From the NCBI GenBank assembly GCA_035294725.1, contig DATGKK010000093.1:1-37935 (forward strand): 37,935 nucleotides of DNA, read 5' to 3'. The notes under the pieces were generated by a model. That model did not search any database and was not told the origin of the DNA. It saw only the letters and a program-made list of their open reading frames with translations. The position numbers were made by a program, and so were the translations under genes. Within the stretch, counting starts at the first letter, position 1, and every line of letters starts with the position of its first letter. Positions 25,148-32,577 of this stretch are shown piece by piece. The DNA comes from DATGKK01 sp035294725 (GTDB taxonomy: Bacteria > Actinomycetota > Acidimicrobiia > Acidimicrobiales > Bog-793).

Positions 25148-26343
25148 AGGCCGAGCGCCGCCTTCATCTCGCCGACCTTCGGAGTCGCCTCCCAGGGCAG
25201 GCCGGCGTCGGATCGGCCGAAGTGGCCGTAGGCGGCCGTGCCGGCGTAGATGGGCCGTCGCAGGTCGAGGTCCTGGATGATGGCGGCGGGCCGGAGGTCG
25301 AACAGCTCGTTCACGACGGACTGGATCTTGCTTGGGTCGACCCGCTCGGTCCCGAAGGTCTCGACCATGACCGAGACCGGCCTCGCCACGCCGATCGCGT
25401 AGGCAACCTGCAGCTCGCAGCGATCGGCGGCACCCGAGGCGACGACGTGCTTGGCCACCCATCGGGCGGCATACGCCCCGGAACGGTCGACCTTCGAGGG
25501 ATCCTTGCCCGAGAAGGCGCCTCCGCCGTGGCGGGCGGCCCCTCCGTAGGTGTCGACGATGATCTTCCGCCCCGTGAGCCCGGTGTCGGCAGCTGGCCCG
25601 CCGAGCTCGAAGCGACCGGTCGGGTTGACGAGGAGCTGGAGGCTCCCAGCGTCGAGCTGCTCGGGGAGGAGGGGCTCGATCACGTGCTCGCGCAGGTCGT
25701 CGCGCAGCTGGAGCTCGATGTCGACCCCCTTCAGGTGCTGGGTCGAGATGAGGACCGTCGTGAGCTCGGTGGGCCGGCCGCCCTCGTAGCGCACGCTCAC
25801 CTGGGTCTTGCCGTCGGGGCCGAGGTAGTTGAGGATCCCCTCCTTGCGCACGTCGGCGAGCCGCTTCGCGAGCCGGTGGGCGAGCCAGATCGGCATGGGC
25901 ATGAGGTCAGGGGTCTCGTCGCAGGCGTAGCCGAACATCATCCCCTGGTCGCCCGCTCCCTGGGAGTTGCGGAGGTCCTCGCCCGCCTTGCCCTGGCGGA
26001 CCTCGAGCGGAGTGCTCACCCCCTGGTCGATGTCAGGGGACTGCTCGTCGATCGAGACGAGGACGCCGCAGGTGTGCCCGTCGAAGCACATCTCCTCGCG
26101 GTCGTAGCCGATGCGGCAGACGGTCTCGCGCACGAGGCGGGGGACGTCGACGTACACGTCGGTCGTGATCTCGCCCGCCACGACGACGAGGCCCGTCGTG
26201 AGCAAGGTCTCGCAGGCGACGCGGCCGTTCGGGTCCTCGGCGAGGATGGCGTCGAGCACCGTGTCGGAGATCTGGTCGGCGACCTTGTCGGGATGGCCCT
26301 CGGTGACCGACTCCGAGGTGAAGTGGTAGCTCGTGCTGCTCAC
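25144..26343 (-). CDS. metK: S-adenosylmethionine synthetase
   Basis: Makes SAM from methionine and ATP; cytosolic homotetramer. The 399-residue protein shows GHPDKVADQISD (16-27) for ATP and Mg binding, GAGDQGMMFGYACDET (about 130-145), and GGGAFSGKDPSKVDRS, the glycine-rich P-loop-like segment. All are family hallmarks and the length is normal. GTG 26343 overlaps the coaBC stop as GTGA. The gene supplies methyl donor, including for the methyltransferase at 10889-11770. It is part of the mihF-gmk-rpoZ-coaBC-metK-priA run, likely one transcript. Confidence 0.97.
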   Translation of the reverse strand: MSSTSYHFTSESVTEGHPDKVADQISDTVLDAILAEDPNGRVACETLLTTGLVVVAGEITTDVYVDVPRLVRETVCRIGYDREEMCFDGHTCGVLVSIDEQSPDIDQGVSTPLEVRQGKAGEDLRNSQGAGDQGMMFGYACDETPDLMPMPIWLAHRLAKRLADVRKEGILNYLGPDGKTQVSVRYEGGRPTELTTVLISTQHLKGVDIELQLRDDLREHVIEPLLPEQLDAGSLQLLVNPTGRFELGGPAADTGLTGRKIIVDTYGGAARHGGGAFSGKDPSKVDRSGAYAARWVAKHVVASGAADRCELQVAYAIGVARPVSVMVETFGTERVDPSKIQSVVNELFDLRPAAIIQDLDLRRPIYAGTAAYGHFGRSDAGLPWEATPKVGEMKAALGL

Positions 26344-27629
26344 GTCGATCCGGCTCCTTGTCCGTCGTCTCCGTCTCGCGCCGCGGCGCCGCGCTCGGCG
26401 CCCGGCTCCCGCCCACGCTGGGCGATGACCGTGTCGAGGAGGGCGTCGGCCACCGCACGCTTGCTCGTGAGCGGCAGCTCGACCGAGCCGGTCCGGGTGA
26501 CGATCGTCACGGCGTTCGTGTCACCTTCGAATCCAGCCCCCTCGGCAGCGACATCATTGCCGACGAGCACGTCCGCGCGCTTGTCCGCCAGCTTGGCGGC
26601 AGCAGCCGCGGCGACCGGGCCGGTCTCCGCCGCGAAGCCGACCAGGACCTGCCCGGCACGGCGGCGACGGCCGAGCTCGGCCAGGATGTCCACCGTCGGC
26701 TCGAGCACGAGGCTCGGGGGGCCGCCGAGCTTCTTCAGCTTCTCGGGAGCAGGGAGCACCGGCCGGAAGTCGGCGACGGCGGCGGCCATCACGACGACGT
26801 CGTGGCTCGGGGCGAGCCCGAGCACCGCCTCTGCCATCTCGGCGGCGGTCTCCACTCTCACGACCGTGGCTCCAGCCGGCGGCGGGAGGCCGACCGTGCT
26901 CACGAGGGTGACGGCGGCCCCGCGCTCGGCGGCGGCCTCGGCGACGGCGTAGCCCTGCTTGCCCGACGAGCGGTTGCCGATGAAACGGACCGGGTCGATC
27001 GGCTCCCTCGTGCCGCCGGCCGTGACGAGCACTCGAAGGCCCTCGAGGTCCCCGCCAGCCGCCCGCCTCCCGGCGGGGCGTGCGGCGAGAAGGGCGGCCG
27101 CCTCCTCGACGATGCGGGCCGGCTCCGGCAGCCGGCCGGCCCCGACGTCGCCCCCCGCGAGGCGGCCCTCGTCGGGGGCGAGCACGTGCACGCCCCTGCG
27201 ACGAAGCGTCGCGAGGTTCTCTTGGACCGCGGGGTGCTCCCACATCTCGGTGTGCATCGCGGGGCAGAGGAGCACCGGGGACCGCGTCGCGAGCAGGGTG
27301 GCCACGAGCAGGTCAGAGGAGATCCCCGCCGCGTAGGCGCCGATGAGGCGGGCCGTCGCCGGCACCACGAGCACGAAGTCGGCGCGCCGCCCGAGCGTCG
27401 TGTGCGGGATCGGGTCGCCGTCCTCGAACAAGGAGTGGTGGACGGGCTCGGAGGCAAGGGCTGAGAGAGTCGGCTGCCCGATCATGCGAAGCGCCGACCT
27501 CGTCGCCACCGGGACGACGTGGGCGCCTGCGTCGACAAGGCGGCGGGCAACCTCGACCGCCTTGTAGGCGGCGATGCCCCCGCTCACTCCGAGGACGACG
27601 GTGGCCCCCTCAAGGCTCGAGCGGCTCAT
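26340..27629 (-). CDS. coaBC: Bifunctional phosphopantothenoylcysteine decarboxylase / phosphopantothenate-cysteine ligase
   Basis: Two consecutive coenzyme A steps in one 429-residue protein. The CoaC flavoprotein half (about 1-180) has GVSGGIAAYKAVE, the His of the HHSLFEDG region, PAMHTEMW, and GGDVGAGRLPEP. The CoaB half (about 195-420) has VTAGGTREPIDPVRFIGNRSSGKQG and AAVADFRP for CTP binding. In well-studied CoaC the active-site flap carries a Cys (ACGD); here the position reads AGGD. ATG 27629 has ACGAGG 5 nt upstream. It stands 46 nt after rpoZ and overlaps metK. Confidence 0.94.
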   Translation of the reverse strand: MSRSSLEGATVVLGVSGGIAAYKAVEVARRLVDAGAHVVPVATRSALRMIGQPTLSALASEPVHHSLFEDGDPIPHTTLGRRADFVLVVPATARLIGAYAAGISSDLLVATLLATRSPVLLCPAMHTEMWEHPAVQENLATLRRRGVHVLAPDEGRLAGGDVGAGRLPEPARIVEEAAALLAARPAGRRAAGGDLEGLRVLVTAGGTREPIDPVRFIGNRSSGKQGYAVAEAAAERGAAVTLVSTVGLPPPAGATVVRVETAAEMAEAVLGLAPSHDVVVMAAAVADFRPVLPAPEKLKKLGGPPSLVLEPTVDILAELGRRRRAGQVLVGFAAETGPVAAAAAAKLADKRADVLVGNDVAAEGAGFEGDTNAVTIVTRTGSVELPLTSKRAVADALLDTVIAQRGREPGAERGAAARDGDDGQGAGST

Positions 27630-27675
27630 GCCGGCCTCGTCCCGGTCGCGGCGTTCGCCGGTGCGCTCGGGCCGG

Positions 27676-28026
27676 TCAGCTCGCCTCGCCGTCCGGACCG
27701 GGTTCGTTGCCACCGAGGGCGGCGAGGGCACCGGCCTCGTCGAGCACGCCCGGCTCGCCCTCCTCCTCGCTCGGGACGGGGACGTCGAAGTTGGCCCGCA
27801 CCTTGCCCGCCGCGATCTCCTCGAGGGCGATCGAGAGCGGCTTGCGGGCGACCGAGGCCACCTGGGGCGGCACGATGGCGCCGAGGCCCTCGCCGAGCTG
27901 GCTGAAGTAGGAGTTCACCTGCCGGCCACGCCGTGCGGCGAGCGTGACGAGCGTGAACTTCGAGTCGACCTTGTCGAGCAGGTCCTCGATCGGGGGCTCG
28001 ATCATGCTGCTACGCGGTTCGGCCAT
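27676..28026 (-). CDS. rpoZ: DNA-directed RNA polymerase omega subunit
   Basis: Small subunit that aids beta' folding and RNA polymerase assembly. The 116-residue protein shows the conserved omega core MIEPPIEDLLDKVDSKFTLV, the RR-x-RQVNSYFSQL region, and KPLSIALEEIAAGKV, followed by an acidic tail. ATG 28026 has AAGGAG 12 nt upstream; an internal ATG at 28005 is another candidate. It sits between gmk and coaBC as in other actinobacteria. The 162-bp gap from gmk holds two GC-rich hairpins. Confidence 0.94.
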   Translation of the reverse strand: MAEPRSSMIEPPIEDLLDKVDSKFTLVTLAARRGRQVNSYFSQLGEGLGAIVPPQVASVARKPLSIALEEIAAGKVRANFDVPVPSEEEGEPGVLDEAGALAALGGNEPGPDGEAS

Positions 28027-28046
28027 CTGGCTCGCTGGCTCCTTCT

Positions 28047-28062
28047 CGGCGGAGGACCGCCG
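28047..28062 (-). other. Hairpin upstream of rpoZ
   Basis: CGGCGG-AGGA-CCGCCG, a perfect 6-bp stem with a 4-nt loop, 20 nt before the rpoZ start codon. A second one, GCCGAG (28076-28081) with CTCGGC (28091-28096), lies just upstream. Together they fill the gmk-rpoZ gap. Terminator, processing site or simple GC-rich spacer are all possible. Confidence 0.4.
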
Positions 28063-28188
28063 GCTGGGCGCCGCCGCCGAGCGGTGGCGGCTCGGCTCGC
28101 CGCGAGGGATGCGGTGCCGGGCGCCGGCGGTGGTGCTTCGTCGGTGGCTCGTGGTTGCGGTGGTTGCCGTCGGGCCCCAGCGGCGACC

Positions 28189-28737
28189 TCAGGGGCGCGA
28201 CGCGCTGTGTCTCGACGCCTCGATGATAGCCGAGAGCTGGGAGACCGCCGACTCGAGGTTGTCGTTCACGACCACGTGCTTCGCGAGCCGCCTCGCCGCC
28301 GCCTCTTCCTTCCGGCCGAGGGCGATCCGCCGCTCGACGTGCTCGGGCAGGTCACCCCGGGCCGTAAGGCGCGCCCTCTGCTCGTCGACCGAGGGGGCGA
28401 GCAGGAGGATCGTGACGGCGTCGGGATGGGCCTCGAGCACCTGGCGCGCTCCTTGGACGTCGATCTCGAGCAGCACGTCGCAGCCGTCGGGTGGGTCGGG
28501 GATCGGCGTCCCGTAGAGGTCGTCGAGCACGCGCGCCCACTCGAGGAAGCCGCCCTCGGCGACGCGCCGCTCGAAGGTCGCGCGATCGACGAAGGTGTAG
28601 GCGTCGTCCGCCTCCCCCGGGCGCTGGCTCCGGGTCGTCCAGGATCGGCTCAGCCACAGGCGCCCGTCGCGCTCGAGCAGCCGCCGGATCACCGTTCCCT
28701 TGCCGACCCCGCCGGGGCCGACGACGACGAAGATCAG
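28189..28737 (-). CDS. gmk: Guanylate kinase, apparent CTG start
   Basis: Phosphorylates GMP to GDP; essential for GTP and (p)ppGpp supply. From CTG 28737 the 182-residue protein begins (M)IFVVVGPGGVGKGT, the P-loop, then the GMP-binding segment LSRSWTTRSQRPGEADDAYTFV, ARVLDDLYGTP, and DVLLEIDVQGARQV. Length is only slightly short for Gmk. The start is unambiguous in one sense: the mihF stop TGA lies in the same frame only 3 codons upstream (TGA GCT CCG CTG), and the first GTG (28692) would cut off the whole P-loop. So either CTG or a still rarer codon must be used. Confidence 0.93.
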   Translation of the reverse strand: MIFVVVGPGGVGKGTVIRRLLERDGRLWLSRSWTTRSQRPGEADDAYTFVDRATFERRVAEGGFLEWARVLDDLYGTPIPDPPDGCDVLLEIDVQGARQVLEAHPDAVTILLLAPSVDEQRARLTARGDLPEHVERRIALGRKEEAAARRLAKHVVVNDNLESAVSQLSAIIEASRHSASRP

Positions 28738-28743
28738 CGGAGC

Positions 28744-29064
28744 TCAGGAGCGCTCGGCGGCCTCGAGGAGGGCCTCACGCTGCTTGGCGCCAAGACCCTG
28801 CAGGCGGCGTGTCTCGGAGATGCCGACCTGCTCCATGAGACGGCGGGCCTTCACCTTCCCGGTGCCCGGCAGCGCCTCGAGAGCCGAGAGGACCTTCATC
28901 TTCCCGACGGTCTCGCTCGACTCAGCCTTGCTGAGGAGGTCCTTCAGGCTCATCCGACCGCTCTTCAGGTGGTCCTTCAGCTCGGCCCGCTCGCGCCGCA
29001 CCGCGGCGGCCTTCTCGAGGGCAGCCTGTCGCTGTTCAGGTGAGAGACTCGGTGGCTGGGGCAT
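28744..29064 (-). CDS. mihF: Integration host factor, actinobacterial type
   Basis: Nucleoid-associated DNA-bending protein found in actinobacteria. The 106-residue protein has a basic helical N-terminal half (RAELKDHLKSGRMSLKDLL) and the helix-hairpin part with KVLSALEALPGTGKVKAR and LMEQVGISETRRLQGLG. ATG 29064 is chosen since homologues begin near this point and a -10 element (TATCGT) lies 8 nt upstream, giving a near-leaderless mRNA. It heads the gmk-rpoZ-coaBC-metK-priA run. In many relatives pyrF lies next to it; here two transport genes intervene. Confidence 0.93.
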   Translation of the reverse strand: MPQPPSLSPEQRQAALEKAAAVRRERAELKDHLKSGRMSLKDLLSKAESSETVGKMKVLSALEALPGTGKVKARRLMEQVGISETRRLQGLGAKQREALLEAAERS

Positions 29065-29072
29065 GGGCCTGC

Positions 29073-29078
29073 ACGATA
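29073..29078 (-). promoter_or_regulatory. -10 element of the mihF promoter
   Basis: Minus strand TATCGT in the context GGCTATCGT, 8 nt before ATG 29064. No clear -35 and no Shine-Dalgarno sequence; a near-leaderless mRNA is likely. Confidence 0.5.
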
Positions 29079-29137
29079 GCCGACGTGCGACCCCCTCACC
29101 AGGAGGGACCGCCCGCCGGGCCCGTCGGCGTGGGTCC

Positions 29138-29166
29138 GGCCCGGCGCCGAGCGGCAACGCCGGGCC
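29138..29166 (-). terminator. Hairpin terminator of the nickel permease gene
   Basis: Perfect 9-bp arms GGCCCGGCG (29138-29146) and CGCCGGGCC (29158-29166) with an 11-nt loop, 24 nt after the permease stop. No T-tract. It insulates mihF from the permease. Confidence 0.6.
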
Positions 29167-29190
29167 CCGGTGCCTCGTCAGGCTCGGCGG

Positions 29191-30384
29191 TCACTGGCCC
29201 TTCGTGCCGCCACCGTCGCTTGGCACGAGCCCCTCGGCCGGCCCGGTGAGACCCGCCGCGGCGCGCGCGAGCCTGCTCGCCTCGTCCCACCGCCGCTCAA
29301 TGTGGCCGAAGCGCCAGATCGCAAGGGCGGCGAGCCATGTGACCACGAACAGGCCCACGATGACGAAGCCGGCCGTGTTGATGTTGAAGTTCTGGAAGAA
29401 CGCCGCGGCGCCGCCGCCGAGGTTGAGCTCCTGGGTGAGGAGGCCGACGAGCTCGATCGTCCCGATGAGGAAGGCCACCGCGACCGAGAGACCCGTGATG
29501 GTGATGTTGTAGTAGACCTTGCGGATCGGGCGGGAGAACGCCCAGCCGTAGGCGAAGTTCATGAAGCAGCCGTCGGTGGTGTCGAGGAGGCTCATCCCCG
29601 CCGCGAACAGGATCGGCAGGGACAGGATGCCGTAGAAGGGCAGTCCGCTCGCGACCGCCGTCCCCGAGATCACAAGGAGGGCGACCTCGGTGGCGGTGTC
29701 GAAGCCGAGGCCGAAGAGCACGCCGACCGGGTACATCTTCCATGGGGTGTCGATGCGCCGGGCGAGCCTGCCGAAGAAGCGGTTCATGAGGCCCCGCTTG
29801 TTCAGCTGCTCCTCCAGCTCGGCGTCGTCGTACCTCCCCCGCCGCATGTCCCTGAACACGCGCACGATCGAGACGAGGATGACGATGTTGAGAGCGGCGA
29901 TCAGGTAGAGGAAGAAGCCTGACACCGACGTCCCGATGATGTTCGTGACGTTGTGGAGTCCCGAGCTGCCGTTCTTCACCTGCGAGTCGAGGGCCCGGAT
30001 CCCGAAGTTCAGCAGGACGGCGAGCGTGAACACGATCGTCGAGTGGCCGAGGGAGAAGAAGAAGCCGACGCTGAGCGGCCGCTTCCCCTCGCTCATCAGC
30101 TTGCGCGTGGTGTTGTCGATGGCCGCGATGTGGTCGGCGTCGAAAGCGTGGCGCATGCCGAGCGTGTAGGCCAGCAGCCCCGTCCCGATGCCGAAGACGG
30201 TGGTCTTCGTGAGGTGGTAGTGGTGGGTCGTCGACACCGCCGCGGCGAGCAGGACGAAGCCGATGACGTGCAGGCCGACGATCGTGGACAGCATCCCGCC
30301 CATGCGGGCCCACTCCTTCGGCGAGAGCGCGGCCTGGATCCGCCGGAGCCGCGACACCTCAACCTTGCCCACGATCGCCGTCAC
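29191..30384 (-). CDS. NiCoT family nickel/cobalt permease
   Basis: Secondary transporter for Ni2+ and/or Co2+ in the cytoplasmic membrane. The 397-residue protein has about eight hydrophobic segments and the family signatures in order: RHAFDADHIAAIDN (78-91, metal-binding helix), FFSLGHSTIVF, LGFDTATEVALL and GMSLLDTTDG. All metal-binding residues (His and Asp) are intact. GTG 30384 has GAGGAGG 6 nt upstream. Its promoter lies between the binding-protein gene and itself and carries a Nur-box-like dyad, suggesting repression by nickel. The Ni/Co preference cannot be told from sequence alone. No nickel enzyme gene lies in the window. Confidence 0.94.
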   Translation of the reverse strand: MTAIVGKVEVSRLRRIQAALSPKEWARMGGMLSTIVGLHVIGFVLLAAAVSTTHHYHLTKTTVFGIGTGLLAYTLGMRHAFDADHIAAIDNTTRKLMSEGKRPLSVGFFFSLGHSTIVFTLAVLLNFGIRALDSQVKNGSSGLHNVTNIIGTSVSGFFLYLIAALNIVILVSIVRVFRDMRRGRYDDAELEEQLNKRGLMNRFFGRLARRIDTPWKMYPVGVLFGLGFDTATEVALLVISGTAVASGLPFYGILSLPILFAAGMSLLDTTDGCFMNFAYGWAFSRPIRKVYYNITITGLSVAVAFLIGTIELVGLLTQELNLGGGAAAFFQNFNINTAGFVIVGLFVVTWLAALAIWRFGHIERRWDEASRLARAAAGLTGPAEGLVPSDGGGTKGQ

Positions 30385-30418
30385 GGCAGGCCTCCTCGTT
30401 CACTGACCACAGTCGCGC

Positions 30419-30446
30419 ACTGTAGCCAATTGCGAGCAGAATGCAA
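30419..30446 (-). promoter_or_regulatory. Promoter of the nickel permease gene
   Basis: Minus strand -35 TTGCAT (30446-30441), 16-nt spacer, -10 TACAGT (30424-30419). The start of transcription should fall near 30412, giving a leader of about 28 nt with a strong ribosome-binding site. A second dyad ACAGT-CGCGC-ACTGT (30409-30423) overlaps the -10 and start point. Confidence 0.6.
30430..30446. promoter_or_regulatory. Nur-box-like operator
   Basis: TTGCGA-GCAGA-ATGCAA, matching the TTGCnn-N5-nnGCAA layout reported for the nickel-responsive Fur-family regulator Nur of Streptomyces. It covers the -35 and the adjacent spacer of the nickel permease promoter. The nur gene itself is not in the window. 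Confidence 0.6.
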
Positions 30447-30456
30447 GAGGCTGCTG

Positions 30457-32418
30457 CTAGCGCCGGTACCAGTACTCGGGCATCAGATCGAGGAGCGCGT
30501 TCATGGGCGTCACGCCCCCCACCGAGCGCGAGACCTCGAGCACCTCGGCCGCCGGCTCGGGCTCCCAGAGGACGGGCAGCTGCGCCGAGAGGTAGGCCGC
30601 CCAGGCCGACACGGCGGCGGGGCCGCTGCGGTGGATGGTCGCGTCGATGAGCTCGTCGTCGCGCGGGCTCGAGTAGCCGCCGACGTTGTCGGCCGCCCTC
30701 GTCCGGAAGGTCTCGTCGCCGGCCGGGAGATAGTCCGGGCCGTAGGTCCAGCCCGAGCCCCAGTCGGCGATCTCCCACGAGCACCCGTGGGCGCACGGCA
30801 CGGCCGTCGTCACCACCTTGCCGAAGGGCTCGGCGGTCGCCGCCACGATGATGCCCTCGCGGGCCCACGCGGCGACCTCGTCGTGCACCATGCCGGCGAG
30901 AGCGGCGGAGCCGAAGGAGTAGACGAGGGTGAGCGAGAGCGGCGTCCCGGCCCGGATGCCGGGACCGCACTGCGAGCTGCCCGTGCCGGGCCGGGTGCAC
31001 CGCCGCACCCCGCCATGGCTGGCAGCCTCGAAGCCGTGGGCGGCGAGGAGCGCGGCCCCCCGGGCCGGATCGAACCCGAGCGCCGCCGCCGCCTCCCGCT
31101 CCCCGCCCGCGAGGCTCGACGGCGGGAATGACGGCACGGGGCCGTAGGTCGGCACGCCGAAGCCGTGCAGCTCTGCCGCGATCATGGCCCGCTGGTCGAT
31201 GCCGAGCTGGAGGGCCTGGCGCACGTACAGCTGGCGGAGGATCGCCCCGGCGGCGCCGTGATCGCCGGTGGAGCCGAAATCGACCGGCGCGTAGTCGACC
31301 GCCCACGGGTAGACCGCCGACATCGAGTAGCCCGAGAGCGAGACCGGGTTCCTGCCGCCCGGTCCGGCGTCGGCCGGCGGGAGGAAGCCGACGTCCGGCG
31401 CTCCCGGCCCACCGGCTCGAAGGGCGCGGTACTCGGCCGCCGCCGAGGTGAAGGGCTCCTCCACGAACTTCGAGACGAGCGGGCGCTGCGGGCCCGAGTA
31501 GCGCCGGTTCGGCTTGAACACTGCCCTCCCGTCGGCCGCGTCGAAGCCGGCGAGGCGCCACGGCCCGTCGACGACCTGCCAGAGCGGGTTCGTCGCATAG
31601 GTCGACCGGTCCGCCGCCATCTGGGGGAAGGGCCGCTCGCCGCCGTCGTCGGTGTCGAACGCCCAGACCGCCCGGCACCGGGCGGCGAGGGCGGAGAAGT
31701 CCGTCGAGGCGCCGCAGCCACCACTGGCGGGTCGGGCGTGCAGCGACGTCACGTCCCAGGCCTCCGGCATCGGGACGATCTGGGAGAGCTCGTTGTCGAG
31801 GAACCATGCCGGCGAGTAGGAGCTCGCGAGGTGGAGCACGACGGTGTCGCCCGACAGCCCGTCGGGGGTCGCGTACGACGTCACGTTGTCGGGGAACTCG
31901 CCGGGCACGTAGCCGTCCCACTGGCCCCCGGTGGTCCCGACCGCCTTCAGCATGTTGATCCAGAACACGACCGACTGGGCGTCGACGCGCTGGCCGTTCG
32001 AGAACCGCCAGCCCTTCAGGCGCAGCGTCACCGTCTCGTTCCCGCCGGAGAACACCGGAGGCTCGGCGAGGGAGAGCGACGGCACGAACGTCGGCTCGAT
32101 CGAGCGGGGTTGGCCGAACCAGTACAGGGGCCGGTACATGAGGTACTGGAACTGGGCCACGTTCGTGACGCTGTAGTAGGCGCTGCTCGTGAGGGGGAAG
32201 ATCCAGTCAGGCGGCCCGGCCGGCTCGGGGATCGCCCAAGTGATCGTCCCGCCTCGCAACTGCCGGTGGCCGCCGCCCCGGCCTTCTCCTCTCGCGGCCC
32301 GTCCCGAGCTGCAGGACGCGAGGAGGAGAGCGGTTGTCGCGAGGATGGCGGCGAGACGGAGGCGGCGGCTCGCGCGCCATGTGCGGACGGCTCGAGCCTC
32401 GTCACCTGCGCCGTGCAT
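30457..32418 (-). CDS. Orphan family 5 solute-binding lipoprotein
   Basis: A 653-residue extracytoplasmic binding protein related to DppA/NikA-type proteins. After an Arg-rich n-region it has a hydrophobic stretch LAAILATTALLLA ending in the lipobox LASC (Cys about 36). Family features include GGTITWAIPEPAG at the mature N-terminus, LRLKGWRFSNGQRVDAQSVVF, and IDATIHRSGPAAVSAWAAY near the end. ATG 32418 has GAAGGTGG upstream. No permease or ATPase gene adjoins it, so it must use a transporter elsewhere or have another role. It lies just upstream of the nickel permease; whether it binds nickel is open. The upstream region has no Nur-box-like site I can see. Confidence 0.85.
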   Translation of the reverse strand: MHGAGDEARAVRTWRASRRLRLAAILATTALLLASCSSGRAARGEGRGGGHRQLRGGTITWAIPEPAGPPDWIFPLTSSAYYSVTNVAQFQYLMYRPLYWFGQPRSIEPTFVPSLSLAEPPVFSGGNETVTLRLKGWRFSNGQRVDAQSVVFWINMLKAVGTTGGQWDGYVPGEFPDNVTSYATPDGLSGDTVVLHLASSYSPAWFLDNELSQIVPMPEAWDVTSLHARPASGGCGASTDFSALAARCRAVWAFDTDDGGERPFPQMAADRSTYATNPLWQVVDGPWRLAGFDAADGRAVFKPNRRYSGPQRPLVSKFVEEPFTSAAAEYRALRAGGPGAPDVGFLPPADAGPGGRNPVSLSGYSMSAVYPWAVDYAPVDFGSTGDHGAAGAILRQLYVRQALQLGIDQRAMIAAELHGFGVPTYGPVPSFPPSSLAGGEREAAAALGFDPARGAALLAAHGFEAASHGGVRRCTRPGTGSSQCGPGIRAGTPLSLTLVYSFGSAALAGMVHDEVAAWAREGIIVAATAEPFGKVVTTAVPCAHGCSWEIADWGSGWTYGPDYLPAGDETFRTRAADNVGGYSSPRDDELIDATIHRSGPAAVSAWAAYLSAQLPVLWEPEPAAEVLEVSRSVGGVTPMNALLDLMPEYWYRR

Positions 32419-32512
32419 GGCCACCTTCTTGCCTCGATCGACAGAGCGCGGATGTGCGTGCGAGGTACCGGTCATGAAGCTGCCGATCGGGTCCCGCCGA
32501 ACACCCGCCGCC

Positions 32513-32518
32513 ACGGTA
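32513..32518 (-). promoter_or_regulatory. Possible -10 element for the orphan binding-protein gene
   Basis: Minus strand TACCGT preceded by TTGC (TTGCTACCGT), the same extended -10 shape as the rpsO promoter. It predicts a leader of about 88 nt. No clear -35. Confidence 0.35.
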
Positions 32519-32563
32519 GCAAGCCCGCCGGCGGCGGTGGAGCTCGCCCTCCGGCTCGGCCCC

Positions 32564-32577
32564 GCCCGCCGGCGGGC
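32564..32577 (-). terminator. Palindrome immediately after pyrF
   Basis: GCCCGCCGGCGGGC, a 14-bp perfect palindrome adjoining the pyrF stop codon; as RNA a 5-bp stem with a 4-nt loop. It probably helps end the pyrimidine operon. No T-tract. Confidence 0.4.

Noticed and set aside
29065..29157. Longer mihF start
   Set aside because: The extra 31 residues are Arg/Pro-rich and cover the -10 element; family length supports ATG 29064.
32419..32577. Second Nur-box in front of the orphan binding-protein gene
   Set aside because: No TTGCnn-N5-nnGCAA arrangement is present; only single TTGC half-sites were seen.
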